This document shows positions 29,901 to 35,745 of a stretch of 64,000 bases of DNA, one piece after another. The stretch's first letter is position 1. Every line of letters starts with the position of its first letter. Origin of the DNA: Lumbricus rubellus. Taxonomy: Eukaryota > Annelida > Clitellata > Crassiclitellata > Lumbricidae. The notes beneath the pieces are model-generated. The model was not told the DNA's origin and did no database searches. It worked only from the letters and a program-made list of their open reading frames with translations. Made by a program: the position numbers and the translations under genes. The stretch spans positions 23,847,609 to 23,911,608 of the forward strand of contig OX243828.1 in NCBI GenBank assembly GCA_945859605.1. The letters are read 5' to 3'.

Positions 29901-31164
29901 GCTGCTTCAGCAGATTCAGCAAATCGTCTCGACTACATAAGCAAGAAGATCAGCTTATAAATACAAGGCCTCAAATTAACTATAATGATTACAATATCTA
30001 AAATAATAGCCATAGACTCAGATATCTCCTTCACTGATCATGTACGTATCAGCATTGAGCACTTGTAATAGCGAATTTCTACTCGGAGGCGCTCCCGACT
30101 ACAGAACGAACACTGATCGGAGTTTCACGCCGAAGCGCATGAGCAATTGTGGGAGTCGGCGTGAAACTCTGATTCAGTGTCCACGCTGCAGTCGGGAGCG
30201 CCCCTAAGTGCTCATACGAATTCTCTGTTGGTTGCACGCACTGGGAGAACTTCTCAAAGGCTCCCCCTGCGAGAAGCACATTATAAATGGTCAGATACAA
30301 TACATACATATACACAATTTACACATACATACAAGTATGCTGACATGTGCTTCTGAAATGCAATTCAAAAGACAGCCGGGTATTAACCCTTTGAACCCGG
30401 AGCTCCCGTAACTCTATGGATATCGGGCTGGAGAACCGGCCCGCCGGGTTCAAAGGGTTAAAGAATGAGAAGCAGATGTTGATTTCCCATTTAACCCTTC
30501 AACGACCGACTACATATGTTTTCCATGCATTCCAGTACACGTTGGTCGTTAACCCTTTAATGCCGGAGGGTATAGGATTTCCATACCATTCACTACCATC
30601 TCGGCATTAAAGGGTTAAAAACACTTACCCGTTATTTGGACTGATGGGCAGGTTCGTCGGGTTCGACACATCCCCGTCCCCAGACGGCTTATGCTCCGAG
30701 TCCTGTCTCTTTCGGGAGACGATACCGAAACCATCGCCCTTCTTGACGGTCGTCAGGTGAACGTCACCCTTAGCCCGTCGCTCCGGCTCCACGCTCACGC
30801 CCACGGCAGACGTCACCGAGTGGCCGGACGACCCGCCAGACGCTCTCCCCTCGTACGACGACGAACTGTCAGCAAATTTTCTCGAGCAGGATTTGTTGGA
30901 CGACGAATCAGAGCCCATGTGATGAGTTTTGTCAACGACGGGCTTCTTCCCGCGTCTGTTCTCCTGGTAGCCTCGTCCACCTCGGGTAGTTTTTGAAGCG
31001 TTCGATCCGGACTTTGACTCTGCGTCTGCTGATTTTGAATTGCCTTCCGTGGCGCCGGAGTCCACCGTGCTGCCACCCGACGCGCCGTTCGCGCATACGC
31101 CGCCGTCTGCCTTATTTTCGGGTTCGTCCATGGTCATGTCGACGTCAGTTGCGTGATGATCCAT
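1615..31164 (-). CDS. UPF2: UPF2, nonsense-mediated mRNA decay regulator (37 coding exons, complete)
   Basis: UPF2 bridges UPF1 to UPF3 and the exon junction complex and activates UPF1 in nonsense-mediated decay, in the cytoplasm and at the nuclear rim. I traced 37 exons with AG/GT borders and compatible phases. Together they total 4,536 nt, which is 1,511 residues plus a stop. The start is the ATG at 31164-31162, the first ATG after an in-frame TAG; the stop is TAG at 1617-1615. Translated blocks match vertebrate UPF2 closely, for example PNCVNRELIDK, KLVRALFLV, MACAFLECCGRFL, IWNVRYSCIHC, LRPKLKLC, LTRKGNKQQ and YQHPKGAPDAD. The protein is about 240 residues longer than human UPF2 (about 1,272), mostly at the N-terminus and in acidic or alanine-rich linkers. 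Exon coordinates are given in the block entries. The gene lies divergent to the HCN-like gene at 35424. Identity is secure; single junctions rest on phase and homology, not on transcripts. Confidence 0.97.
1865..2213. mobile_element. hAT-like non-autonomous element with perfect 8-bp target duplication
   Basis: A 349-bp element bounded by inverted ends CAGTGCCGTCCAACC and GGTTGGACAGCACTG. It is flanked on both sides by the identical 8-mer CTGTAGAA (1857-1864 and 2214-2221). CAG...CTG ends with 8-bp duplications are typical of hAT transposons. It carries no transposase ORF and has GC-rich GCGGCCCGC subterminal repeats. Confidence 0.8.
2640..2890 (-). mobile_element. LINE 3'-end fragment (CR1/L2-like)
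   Basis: The minus strand encodes SFASIGPSLWNALSPSVRS and LLKTCFFSRG, the C-terminal CR1/L2 signature, then GAGGCGCTTTATAAATG. Confidence 0.7.
4290..4460 (+). mobile_element. LINE 3'-end fragment (CR1/L2-like)
   Basis: CTTGGAATGGCTCCC then TTAAGACTGTCCTATTCAACC (LKTVLFN), ending GGGAGCGCTCCTGAGTAG, the tail shared with SINE family 1. Confidence 0.6.
4505..4573. mobile_element. TTAA-flanked palindromic mini-element (piggyBac-like MITE)
   Basis: A 69-bp segment TTAACCCTTTAATGC...GCTAAGGGGTTAA with imperfect inverted ends. Its right end lies about 50 bases downstream of the UPF2 exon 34 donor. Confidence 0.5.
6327..6530 (+). mobile_element. tRNA-derived SINE, family 1
   Basis: Reference copy. 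The head has pol III A-box-like GTGGTCTAGTGG and B-box GGTTCGAATCC. The body has GACCTTGGGCAAGTCCTTCAC and GTGAAACTCCGATGCAGTGTCC. The tail is GGAGCGCCTCTGAGTAG...CTTGAAGGGGCGCTATAACAAG. A CATA repeat (to 6573) follows. The tail matches a LINE 3' end in this window. In the UPF2 exon 31-32 intron. Confidence 0.85.
6859..9784 (-). CDS. UPF2: UPF2 exons 29-31: acidic linker
   Basis: Exons are 9784-9701, 7895-7786 and 6984-6859 (residues 1207-1313). The sequence is unstructured and acidic: Ser/Thr/Gln-rich in exon 30, then Asp/Glu-rich in exon 31 (GEDGLDDEDNMNSRLDEQQ). It corresponds to the Glu-rich spacer before the UPF1-binding tail in human UPF2. Primary sequence is poorly conserved, so these exons are supported mainly by good splice borders and matching phases. 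An extra or skipped exon here cannot be excluded. Confidence 0.85.
7075..7156 (+). mobile_element. SINE family 1, internal fragment
   Basis: Retains GTAGGGACCTTGAGCAAGTCC and ACTCCGATGCAGTGTTCGCA of the body; head and tail are lost. Confidence 0.55.
7905..8154. repeat. AT-rich TAAATAATAAATA tract
   Basis: Repeats of TTAAATAATAAATAATCA next to the 955-bp TTAA element. Confidence 0.75.
8155..9109. mobile_element. 955-bp TTAA-flanked element (piggyBac-like, non-autonomous)
   Basis: Outer ends TTAACCCTTATAGGGTCAC and its exact reverse complement form a 19-bp TIR including the TTAA. A second inverted match (GGGGGTA...TACCCCC) lies just inside both ends. Two diverged copies of a unit of about 150 bp contain AAAATCAAAATGGCGGAC (8344 and 8494 regions). 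A SINE/LINE 3' tail is inserted at 8728-8808. No transposase ORF. In the UPF2 exon 29-30 intron. Confidence 0.7.
9389..9444. mobile_element. TTAA-flanked palindromic mini-element
   Basis: A 56-bp segment, TTAACCCTTTAACGGCGAGC at the left; the right end reads TTAACGCTTTAATGACGAAC on the other strand. Same end design as the element at 14324. Confidence 0.6.
9901..10260 (+). mobile_element. SINE family 2 (tRNA-like head, LINE-like tail)
   Basis: Starts GGCCTAGTTAGCTACAC with B-box GGTTCAAGCCCC, then GGTGGCGCAAGCTGCTGCGG and AAGTTGCTTACCCA. A CR1/L2-like end (TTGGAATGGGCTC...GAAGGGGC) follows. The same head recurs at 10621. Confidence 0.7.
10360..14235 (-). CDS. UPF2: UPF2 exons 23-28: MIF4G domain 3 (UPF3-binding)
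   Basis: Exons are 14235-14008, 13575-13474, 13040-12981, 12254-12116, 11507-11365 and 10543-10360 (residues 922-1206). Landmarks are MMRKKVALHMDSRY, YIRRLLYKDLNRMSIEKVL, EIWNVRYSCIHCCANLVAGL, VVxDVLEDIR-like VEIIDDVLEDIRWGME, RRISMVRFLGELYNYRMVES, HLFRIRLACILLDTCGQYFD and RPKLKLCQSAEESV. In vertebrates this third MIF4G repeat binds UPF3B. The order and spacing of these patches are as in human UPF2. Confidence 0.95.
10621..10905 (+). mobile_element. SINE family 2, second copy
   Basis: Shares GGCCTAGTTAGCTACAC, GGTTCAAGCCCCGGGCTGGG and GGTGGCGCAAGCTGCTGCGG with the copy at 9901. The short segment near 62030-62100 also resembles its body. No LINE-like tail here. Confidence 0.7.
11131..11334 (-). 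mobile_element. SINE family 1
   Basis: Full-length reverse copy from tail (CTTGTTATAAGCACCCCTCC) to head (GTGCACCACCACG); B-box reads GGATTTGAACC. Confidence 0.8.
12499..12848. mobile_element. hAT-like non-autonomous element, family 2 (full length)
   Basis: A 350-bp element with ends CAGCGGTTCCCAACC and GGTTGGGAACCACTG. Flanks TGTTAACA and TGTTACGC share five of eight bases, a decayed target duplication. Internal sequence matches the fragments at 38751 and 44780 in opposite orientation. It lies in the UPF2 exon 25-26 intron. Confidence 0.72.
13694..13916 (+). mobile_element. SINE family 1
   Basis: Full-length copy GGGTGTGGTGGCGTAGTGG...GAAGAGGCACTAGAGC with a GCGAGAAATAAATAAA 3' end. In the UPF2 exon 23-24 intron. 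Confidence 0.8.
14324..14393. mobile_element. TTAA-flanked palindromic mini-element (ACGACC subfamily)
   Basis: 70 bp. Left TTAACCCTTTAACGACC, right TTAACCCTTTAATGACC on the opposite strand. Core resembles the element at 30491. Confidence 0.72.
14899..15003. mobile_element. TTAA-flanked palindromic mini-element with perfect 18-bp TIR
   Basis: 105 bp with perfect inverted ends TTAACCCTTTCGTTACGG. The GC-rich middle contains further short inverted pairs (ACGGGTT / AACCCGT). Confidence 0.75.
15258..15327. mobile_element. TTAA-flanked palindromic mini-element (ATGCCG subfamily)
   Basis: 70 bp. Ends TTAACCCTTTAATGCCG are inverted repeats. It matches the 70-bp element at 30549 in reverse orientation with about three mismatches, so the two are recent copies of one sequence. 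Confidence 0.8.
15362..18198 (-). CDS. UPF2: UPF2 exons 17-22: MIF4G domain 2
   Basis: Exons are 18198-18104, 17683-17598, 17068-16960, 16594-16537, 16293-16238 and 15478-15362 (residues 748-921). Landmarks are YLTNLPNCVNRELIDK, AAIDFCMNLNTKTNRRKLV, LLPFYGRLVAMLSPCMP, KDQINIESKLKTVRFIGEL, VKFNMYTKSEALYCLK and HHNIEMACAFLECCGRFLY. The ends of exons 17 and 22 use GTCAGT donors. In known UPF2 structures MIF4G-2 packs against MIF4G-3. Confidence 0.95.
15773..15980 (+). mobile_element. SINE family 1
   Basis: GGTACGGTGGTGCAGTGGG head, GGTTCGAATCCGCCTC B-box, ends AAAAAGTGCATATACATACA. Confidence 0.8.
16683..16753. mobile_element. TTAA-flanked palindromic mini-element (ACCGACC subfamily)
   Basis: 71 bp. 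Left TTAACCCTTTACCGACC; right end has TTAA mutated to TCAA. Resembles the interrupted copy at 26360. Confidence 0.62.
17210..17600 (-). repeat. Minisatellite TTCAAAGACAATGCATTAA
   Basis: About twenty units of 18-20 bp in the UPF2 exon 18-19 intron, running up to the exon 18 donor. Confidence 0.8.
17817..18018 (+). mobile_element. SINE family 1
   Basis: GGAGGGGCATGGTGGTGTAGT head, GGTTTGAATCC B-box, tail GAAGGGGCGCTACAGCG with AATAAT run. Confidence 0.78.
18436..18690 (-). repeat. Minisatellite of about 40 bp, six units
   Basis: Units contain AACAATGGTGGTAAAGAAAAG and ACACAATAGATGCAG. The array abuts the donor of UPF2 exon 16 (18698). Confidence 0.82.
18698..21834 (-). CDS. UPF2: UPF2 exons 12-16: linker between MIF4G-1 and MIF4G-2
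   Basis: Exons are 21834-21795, 21319-21258, 20489-20394, 19723-19654 and 18967-18698 (residues 569-747). The block carries the conserved patches DLLDEDLPHLPEE, GLDIFSPTKGLD and GVFEDEDTRQFYETLPDLKA seen in vertebrate UPF2. Exon 16 (270 nt) is mostly low complexity: an acidic start (DLEGLEDDLELM), then polyalanine, AESK repeats and polyglycine. The Ala run comes from a GCA/GCT trinucleotide tract and probably varies in length between individuals. Confidence 0.92.
19154..19348 (-). mobile_element. SINE family 1
   Basis: Reverse copy from TTGCATTTGCTATACTCAG to CACCACCACGCCC; the head has an inserted AAAGAAAAAAAACG run. Confidence 0.75.
20270..20348. mobile_element. TTAA-flanked palindromic mini-element (GAACCCG subfamily)
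   Basis: 79 bp. Same length and close sequence to the element at 30383 read on the other strand, with the GGCCGGTT and GGGAGCTCC words in the same order. Confidence 0.75.
22157..26958 (-). CDS. UPF2: UPF2 exons 6-11: MIF4G domain 1
   Basis: Exons are 26958-26878, 26342-26193, 24102-23885, 23374-23332, 23089-22958 and 22249-22157 (residues 330-568). They encode the first MIF4G HEAT-repeat fold. Landmarks are SLNLTKYVGEV, AAIVEAKLKMSDINCSV, YQRYADFASSL, VGVFTEKEGLPIL, IIISFCKHCGDDYAGLMPR, NMEKQNRRVL and KGELSAERKEKYEAAQQSF, each aligned with human UPF2. In other animals this domain has a structural role and contributes to binding decay partners. The exon 7-8 intron holds a LINE fragment, and the TTAA element at 26360 starts only 18 bp upstream of the exon 7 acceptor. 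Confidence 0.95.
23721..23838 (+). mobile_element. SINE family 1, 5'-truncated
   Basis: Starts at CGCAATTGCTCAGTGCTTCG and keeps the complete tail through GCGCTATAACAAGTGC. Lies 47 bp 3' of UPF2 exon 8 in gene direction (the intron 8 donor is at 23884). Confidence 0.75.
24214..24384 (-). mobile_element. SINE family 1, rearranged
   Basis: Tail and body (CGGAGGCGCTCCCGACTAC, GCGAGTGAAGGACTTGCTC) joined to part of the head (GAATCCACCACTAAACC) with a deletion. Confidence 0.65.
24780..24965 (+). mobile_element. LINE 3'-end fragment (CR1/L2-like)
   Basis: Reads CCTCAAATGTGGAATGACC (MWNDLP-like) and later GGAGAAGTGCTTTACAAATA; a short relic of a LINE C-terminus and tail. Confidence 0.4.
25007..25870 (-). 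mobile_element. 5'-truncated LINE with open reverse-transcriptase C-terminal ORF
   Basis: The minus-strand frame reads ELIRRVRKESEKAGLYFNVK, FTFLGSMIEKEG, LIFPVVLYGCETWT, MWIWRKMLRISWTEKRTNES, LSYFGHVMRS and GRPRKKWLDEV. This series is typical of the C-terminal part of RTE/jockey-superfamily LINE reverse transcriptases. The 5' part (catalytic core and endonuclease) is absent. The frame is open for about 250 residues, so the insertion is fairly young. It is in the same orientation as UPF2, in the exon 7-8 intron, and ends in an A/T-rich tail. Confidence 0.85.
25915..26100 (+). mobile_element. LINE 3'-end fragment (CR1/L2-like)
   Basis: CTGTGGAACGGCCTTCCTGC encodes the LWNGLP motif of CR1/L2 termini; it ends GAGAGGCGCTTTATAAGTCC. 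Confidence 0.55.
26360..26659. mobile_element. TTAA-flanked mini-element interrupted by a SINE
   Basis: Left end TTAACCCTTTACCGACTAG and right end (reverse strand) TTAACCTTTTACTGACCAAG belong to the subfamily seen at 16683. A minus-strand SINE (26385-26603) sits inside; removing it leaves about 80 bp. Confidence 0.68.
26385..26603 (-). mobile_element. SINE family 1 inside a TTAA mini-element
   Basis: Reverse full-length copy from TATGTGCACTTGTTATAGCG to CACTACACCACAGCGCCCC; it interrupts the palindromic element 26360-26659. Confidence 0.8.
27065..27445 (-). repeat. AATCATAATCAC minisatellite
   Basis: Variants of TAATCACTAACCATAATCAC fill the UPF2 exon 5-6 intron. Confidence 0.82.
27609..31164 (-). 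CDS. UPF2: UPF2 exons 1-5: N-terminal disordered and charged region
   Basis: Exons are 31164-30629, 29932-29689, 28921-28877, 28355-28271 and 27685-27609 (residues 1-329). Exon 1 (178 codons) is Ser/Gly/Asp-rich with an RGG-like stretch (TTRGGRGYQ) and has no counterpart I recognise in human UPF2. Exons 2-4 form a Glu/Lys/Arg-rich probable coiled coil like the charged N-terminus of vertebrate UPF2. Exon 5 (ESFFFKLDSSLKKNTAFVKKL) is the conserved lead-in to MIF4G-1. Phases run 2, 0, 0, 1, 0. Exon 1 has a strong donor (GGGTAAGT) and nothing upstream requires another coding exon. Confidence 0.93.
27776..28000 (+). mobile_element. SINE family 1
   Basis: GTGGGCGCAGTGGTGTAGTGG head, GGTTCGAATCCACC B-box, tail GAAGGGGCACTATAACAAG then AAACAAAC. 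In the UPF2 exon 4-5 intron region (5' of exon 5). Confidence 0.8.
28503..28715 (+). mobile_element. SINE family 1
   Basis: GTGGGACGTGGTGGTGTAAGG head, GGTTCGAATCCACC, tail GAACGGGTGCTATAACAAATG. Confidence 0.8.
30056..30211. mobile_element. Two SINE 3' halves in inverted orientation
   Basis: Bases 30056-30150 are a reverse 3' half; 30152-30211 repeat GTCGGCGTGAAACTCTGATTC through TCGGGAGCGCCCC forward. Together they can fold as a hairpin. Confidence 0.65.
30383..30461. mobile_element. TTAA-flanked palindromic mini-element (GAACCCG subfamily)
   Basis: 79 bp with inverted ends TTAACCCTTTGAACCCGG. Paired with the copy at 20270. Confidence 0.78.
30491..30552. mobile_element. TTAA-flanked mini-element, right end abutting the next copy
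   Basis: Left TTAACCCTTCAACGACC; right GGTCGTTAA, after which the next element starts directly. Core resembles the copy at 14324. The final AGGG of the right arm is missing. Confidence 0.58.
30549..30618. mobile_element. TTAA-flanked palindromic mini-element (ATGCCG subfamily)
   Basis: 70 bp, inverted ends TTAACCCTTTAATGCCG, near-identical to the reverse complement of 15258-15327. Its right end lies 11 bases from the UPF2 exon 1 end, so it sits at the very start of intron 1. Confidence 0.8.
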
Positions 31165-32808
31165 GATAGTGTGCGATGCTAAATTCACTCGGGTTGCTTT
31201 GTCGCTGCTGCCTTTGAAATAACCGGTCTACTGTTGCTGATGAAAGCAATTTCGTCGTATGTACATTGTACAACACATTGGTCTTGCTAAAATCAAACTC
31301 GATGCGATTTGTGATGCGATGGACAGCTCGAGAATAAAGTTGCAAGACCTGAAGATAAAAAAGTGCGTACATCAGTGCCTGTCATTATATAGTTATCCAG
31401 CCACTATGCGAAACTATAAAAAAAATCAGATAATATTCCACTGCTTTATATATTTAAAAAAATTATTTATTGCATTTGCTATAATGCCCCTTAAAGCTTA
31501 CTGAAAGTGCATATAAGTTGGCCCAAAATATCATCACTTGTAAAAAAATCATCGAAATAATACTCTTTGGTGTTACTTTCACTTAAACTTTTCAGTTATT
31601 TGTACAAAATATATATATATATATATATCTATCTTCAAATTATAATCTGCAATACTCCACCAATATATTGACTCAACTCTAGCTTTGTGTTTTCCTGAAA
31701 TGGAAATTTTCGCTTTACAGATGGGCCATATAATTATACTGTACGGGAGTGTAGGGCATTAAGCAAGATGCTTAAGTACAACTGAGCAAATATCCAAATC
31801 TCACTCCAATTGTAGTCATGTTGCAGGTAAAACCATCATGATATAATATTAACCTATAAGACATGTAGATTAACAAACAGTTCCAAAATTCACTCCATAC
31901 ACAAATCAAATGATTTGGTAATTTTAATTCATTGTTTTAATATCCAAAACTCAATCAATGAAACACCAGCCAATATATCACCAGAAAAACCATCAATATG
32001 TATGGCAGGCAAGGAAGGGCTAGCCTCATTGACAGTAGAAATGCTTGATCATAATAAGCATTACTTCAGGAATTTTAAAAGCTGCATGCTAAAAATAAGA
32101 TGCTGTCCCCACAATCTTCTGCTGTGAATGCAGATCAGTGCTAGATGGGCGACGTACGTGATTATCGAAAAATAATAAATTTTAATGTAACAACCATAAA
32201 TCACCTCTTCTACTGCTGCTTCGAACGTTTTAGTTAACAAGATTCTATCTCTAACAAACCGAAGTTAACGCTATGATGCAAATGCAAACTGGGTCTGAAA
32301 ACAAGCATTATCTACGGCCGCCTGAAACTTTGCCACGTTTAAAGTGACAAAATATAAGTATTTAGCTGCAAAAGTCCTAAAATCTTTCACACACTAATAT
32401 GAACTGAAATAATTAGTTTAAACCACAAAAGGCTGCTACAATTCAAGTTTGCAACGCAAAGCAATGTTAAACGAAAAGCAAACCTACCTTAAACACACCA
32501 TAGACTAAGCATCATCACCGTTGGGTTGCTAGATGCGTTTTGTAGCGCAATAAGCCACTAATCAATCATTCATTCAATAATTCTATGGACATATCAATCA
32601 CTCGTTCATTTGAAGTGAGGAAGCTCACACAATTAAATCAAACATGAAAATGAATGCAAATGTGTGCATTGGTAAATGTGAATGTTGGATATAGGCTTAG
32701 ACGCTTTTCTATCTCTGAGATCACTCTCTTTGACTGTTGTCACAGTATAAAATAGGCTAATGCCTAGGCAAACCAACATCAGGAAAGGCAATGGGATGTT
32801 GTCAGAGC

Positions 32809-33008
32809 TTAAAGTGTGGCAGGACGGTCATGGACGGCGTCCTGGGCTCCTGGCACTTAATAACTAAGTGCCAAAAGTGGCAAAATAAGTGGCAGGACGG
32901 CATCAAGATTTGCCACTTATTTTGCCAGCACATCTGAAAATGTAAGGGGCGTGTGGCACTTCTTTTGCAAAAGTGAGGGGCGTCCAGGCACTTTTTAACA
33001 CTTTTAGC
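32809..33008. repeat. Dispersed repeat, copy 1
   Basis: GCTTAAAGTGTGGCAGGACG and GTCATGGACGGCGTCCTGG recur at 34430. Inverted words GTGGCAGGACGG / CCGTCCTGCCAC occur within or between copies. Confidence 0.55.
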
Positions 33009-34429
33009 ACTGGGTGTTGTTGCTGATAGCGTATGCTACATAAAATGGTATTGTACTGCATTAATTAAATAGGCTACAATAGCCTACGATAGGTCTACAA
33101 TACGATACGATAGCATCGATAGGCCTACGATACAATACATTGCAATAAAATACAATAAAATACAATTAATACAATAACCATACAATACCAAGAGCGCCTT
33201 TGAATCGGCATTCTGCGAGAGGCGCTATATAGATGCAATACAATGAAATGCAAATTATGCAATGCAATGCAATACAAAACAATGAGATCAATCCGGGACA
33301 CGGGACGCAAGGGCCGATTTCGGGTCTGTCCAGGCGAATCCGGGACGAACCGGTTGGACGGTTGGCAGCCCTAATTATAGTCCAAGTTGTTCGTTTCTAT
33401 TTTAAGCACTTTCGTTTAACTTATTCGCAACAATAGGTGACGCGACGCTCGCTTTGATAAGGAGTAACCAGTCGTTTAATATAGACTCTGTGGTACTTTC
33501 CTTCACAAACTTCATTCCAAATTTCTCATTTATTTCTCAACCCCAGACCCCCAAAACACGTTTTCCCATGTAGTTTCGAGTCGCTGAAATTATCATTAAA
33601 GTTTTGTGGTGAGGATGGAAATTTTTTGAAAATATAGATGTATGTCCAAAATGCGAAGTCGTTTTCGACAAGACACTTTTCGCTGAGTTGGCATTTCACG
33701 TTACACACGGGTTGGACACATGCAAACAGTTGGTCAATGTATGGAGCTAACGTTGAACGTACGACGGTAAAGTTATGGATTACCTGATTTCCGACGACGG
33801 TAGATGTTTTCGCAAAGCAGTAAGTTCATATCGAGTCTTATTTTCGATTAAATTTGTTGAAATCGTGATAAGCACGTGCTGCGTAAGATTCACTTTGAAC
33901 AGATTTTGTCAGTTTACGGTGTTTTTTATTCTCACCATCGCCATCTAGCGAATGCAATTAGATCATTTTAGGTCGTTTTGTGGACGTTTCATGAAACTGC
34001 TCTGCCATCTAGTGAATGTTCGCATTCGCTAGATGGCTTTCCAGCACAGATTTATCTCATAAATTATCAAAGCAGCATTATTTAAGGATAAAAATTAGTT
34101 GAAGTCGTTTACGATACCAAATAAAAAGTGTTTTGGGATGTCTGAAGAAATTTTAAAAGCCTTGGTAAGTTTTAAAACGAGATTTTGAATTTATTTTCGT
34201 AGGTGAGGGAGTGTACGTAGATGTACTTTTGAGGAACGCGTACGCAGATGTACGCGTCGAACGTGGCTTGAGTGTCAATTAGAAATTAGGCGGGAGAAGG
34301 ATGGTCCAACTTGGGGCTGCTCCATGATTGCACTGAGTATGCTCGGAGTTGATTTACGTACAGGCAATTCATATGACGTCGTACAGGCATATGCAGTAGG
34401 CTACCTCGCGATTTGTCTGGCGAGGGGCA

Positions 34430-34565
34430 GGGCTTAAAGTGTGGCAGGACGGTCATGGACGGCGTCCTGGCACTTATTTTAAAATCTCTATGCCGTCCTG
34501 CCACTTATTTGGCAAGCACACCTGAAAATGTAGGGGGGCGTCCTGGCACTTCTTTTAAACACTTA
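34430..34565. repeat. Dispersed repeat, copy 2
   Basis: Matches 32809-33008 at both ends (GTGTGGCAGGACGGTCATGG; CACCTGAAAATGTAGGGG) but is shorter in the middle. Confidence 0.55.
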
Positions 34566-35159
34566 CGTAAATCAATGTCTGTACCCCAGTTATTTTTCTG
34601 CAATTCTCATGCTGCATGCGTAAGCGTCCAACTAGTCTACGAGAGTTGCGAACATGAGGAGGCGGAAAGCTCCAGATGGAGATACCCAACGTGCAGCAGC
34701 TAAGGCCAAGATTTCTCTTTAGCCCTAGAACAATAATAATATTATTGCATATCAGCAGGCTATGACGTCATGACTAAGTTTCATTGAATTAACTCAAATT
34801 GTACGTATTGTTTTCGTCACCGAATATATCGCGCCACACTCCATGTCCGTTGATTATAAGCTTAAGAATAATAATTTAATGGAAATGTTCTATGCAAGCG
34901 TGTCATCTGCTCTTGATGCGAGAAATCGTCTGCTTAATTAAGACGAAGATTTCTATTCTGACATCCTTTATTTCAACTCGATATTTTATTCGCGAAGTTC
35001 TTCGGTGAATTTGAATAACTTTATTGGACAGTATTCGGATTTCTTTCTGTATGCCGTAAATTAGACTGAATTTTGGCATCACCCAAGCGTAATAGGCCTA
35101 TCCTAATAATTGTCGTTTGCTGCCATGTTGGAGCCTATACATCTAGTTTCCTCCGAGCA

Positions 35160-35420
35160 TGACATTGAGATTTGCTGAGCTTTGGAACTACAACTACTAC
35201 AACGGTTTCTTGATTGAAAGCGTGTAATAATAGGCTAATTATTATGTTTCGCCAAAGGCCTAGTTCTGCTGTTGGATTGTACGTGTGACATTGAGATTTG
35301 TTGAGCTTTGCAACAATAATTAGGCCTACTACAACGGTTTCTAGATTGAAAGCGCGTAACAATAGGCTAATAATAATATTATCTTTCGCCATAGTTCTGC
35401 ATAGTTGGATTACAGTGTGA
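35160..35420 (+). repeat. 126-bp tandem duplication just upstream of HCN-like A
   Basis: 35160-35285 and 35286-35420 share TGACATTGAGATTTG, GAGCTTTG, CTACAACGGTTTCT, GATTGAAAGCG, TAATAGGCTAAT-type words and GTTGGATT. The second copy ends four bases before the ATG, so it covers leader or promoter sequence. Confidence 0.65.
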
Positions 35421-35423
35421 GCC

Positions 35424-35700
35424 ATGCCTGCAGTGGGTAGCATCTCCTCGGAGCCGTCTGTCCCTGGGAAACCGAGTATCAGCGATCCACAAGTGATGGA
35501 GGTGAGACGAAGGTCATCGAATTCTGATCGCCATCTGTCGATAACGGATCCGGAAATACACAACGCCGTCATGCGGTCGTTTAATATGTCGCGAAAACTT
35601 GATAGACAGATGTCGCTGCCGTCCGTTGAACCAGAAGAAGGCAAGAGCATTGTCTGTCTGTCTGTCTGTCTGTCTGTGTGTGGCTGTATATGTCTGTTTG

Positions 35701-35745
<45 letters not shown>

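Larger units (their letters stand above)
31165..35423. other. Divergent intergenic region between UPF2 and HCN-like A
   Basis: It holds the UPF2 5' leader (31165 upward) and presumably both promoters; I see no TATA box or start site I can defend. Contents noticed: an AT dinucleotide tract near 31610-31630, GATACGATA-type repeats (33060-33290), a dispersed repeat pair (32809, 34430), an inverted repeat near 33943-34042, and a 126-bp tandem duplication ending at the HCN-like A ATG. Confidence 0.6.

Noticed and set aside
34138..34164. Short ATG exon MSEEILKAL followed by GTAAGT
   Set aside because: An in-frame TGA just upstream of the HCN-like A ATG prevents joining it as coding sequence, and no other acceptor in frame was found; it may only be leader or chance.
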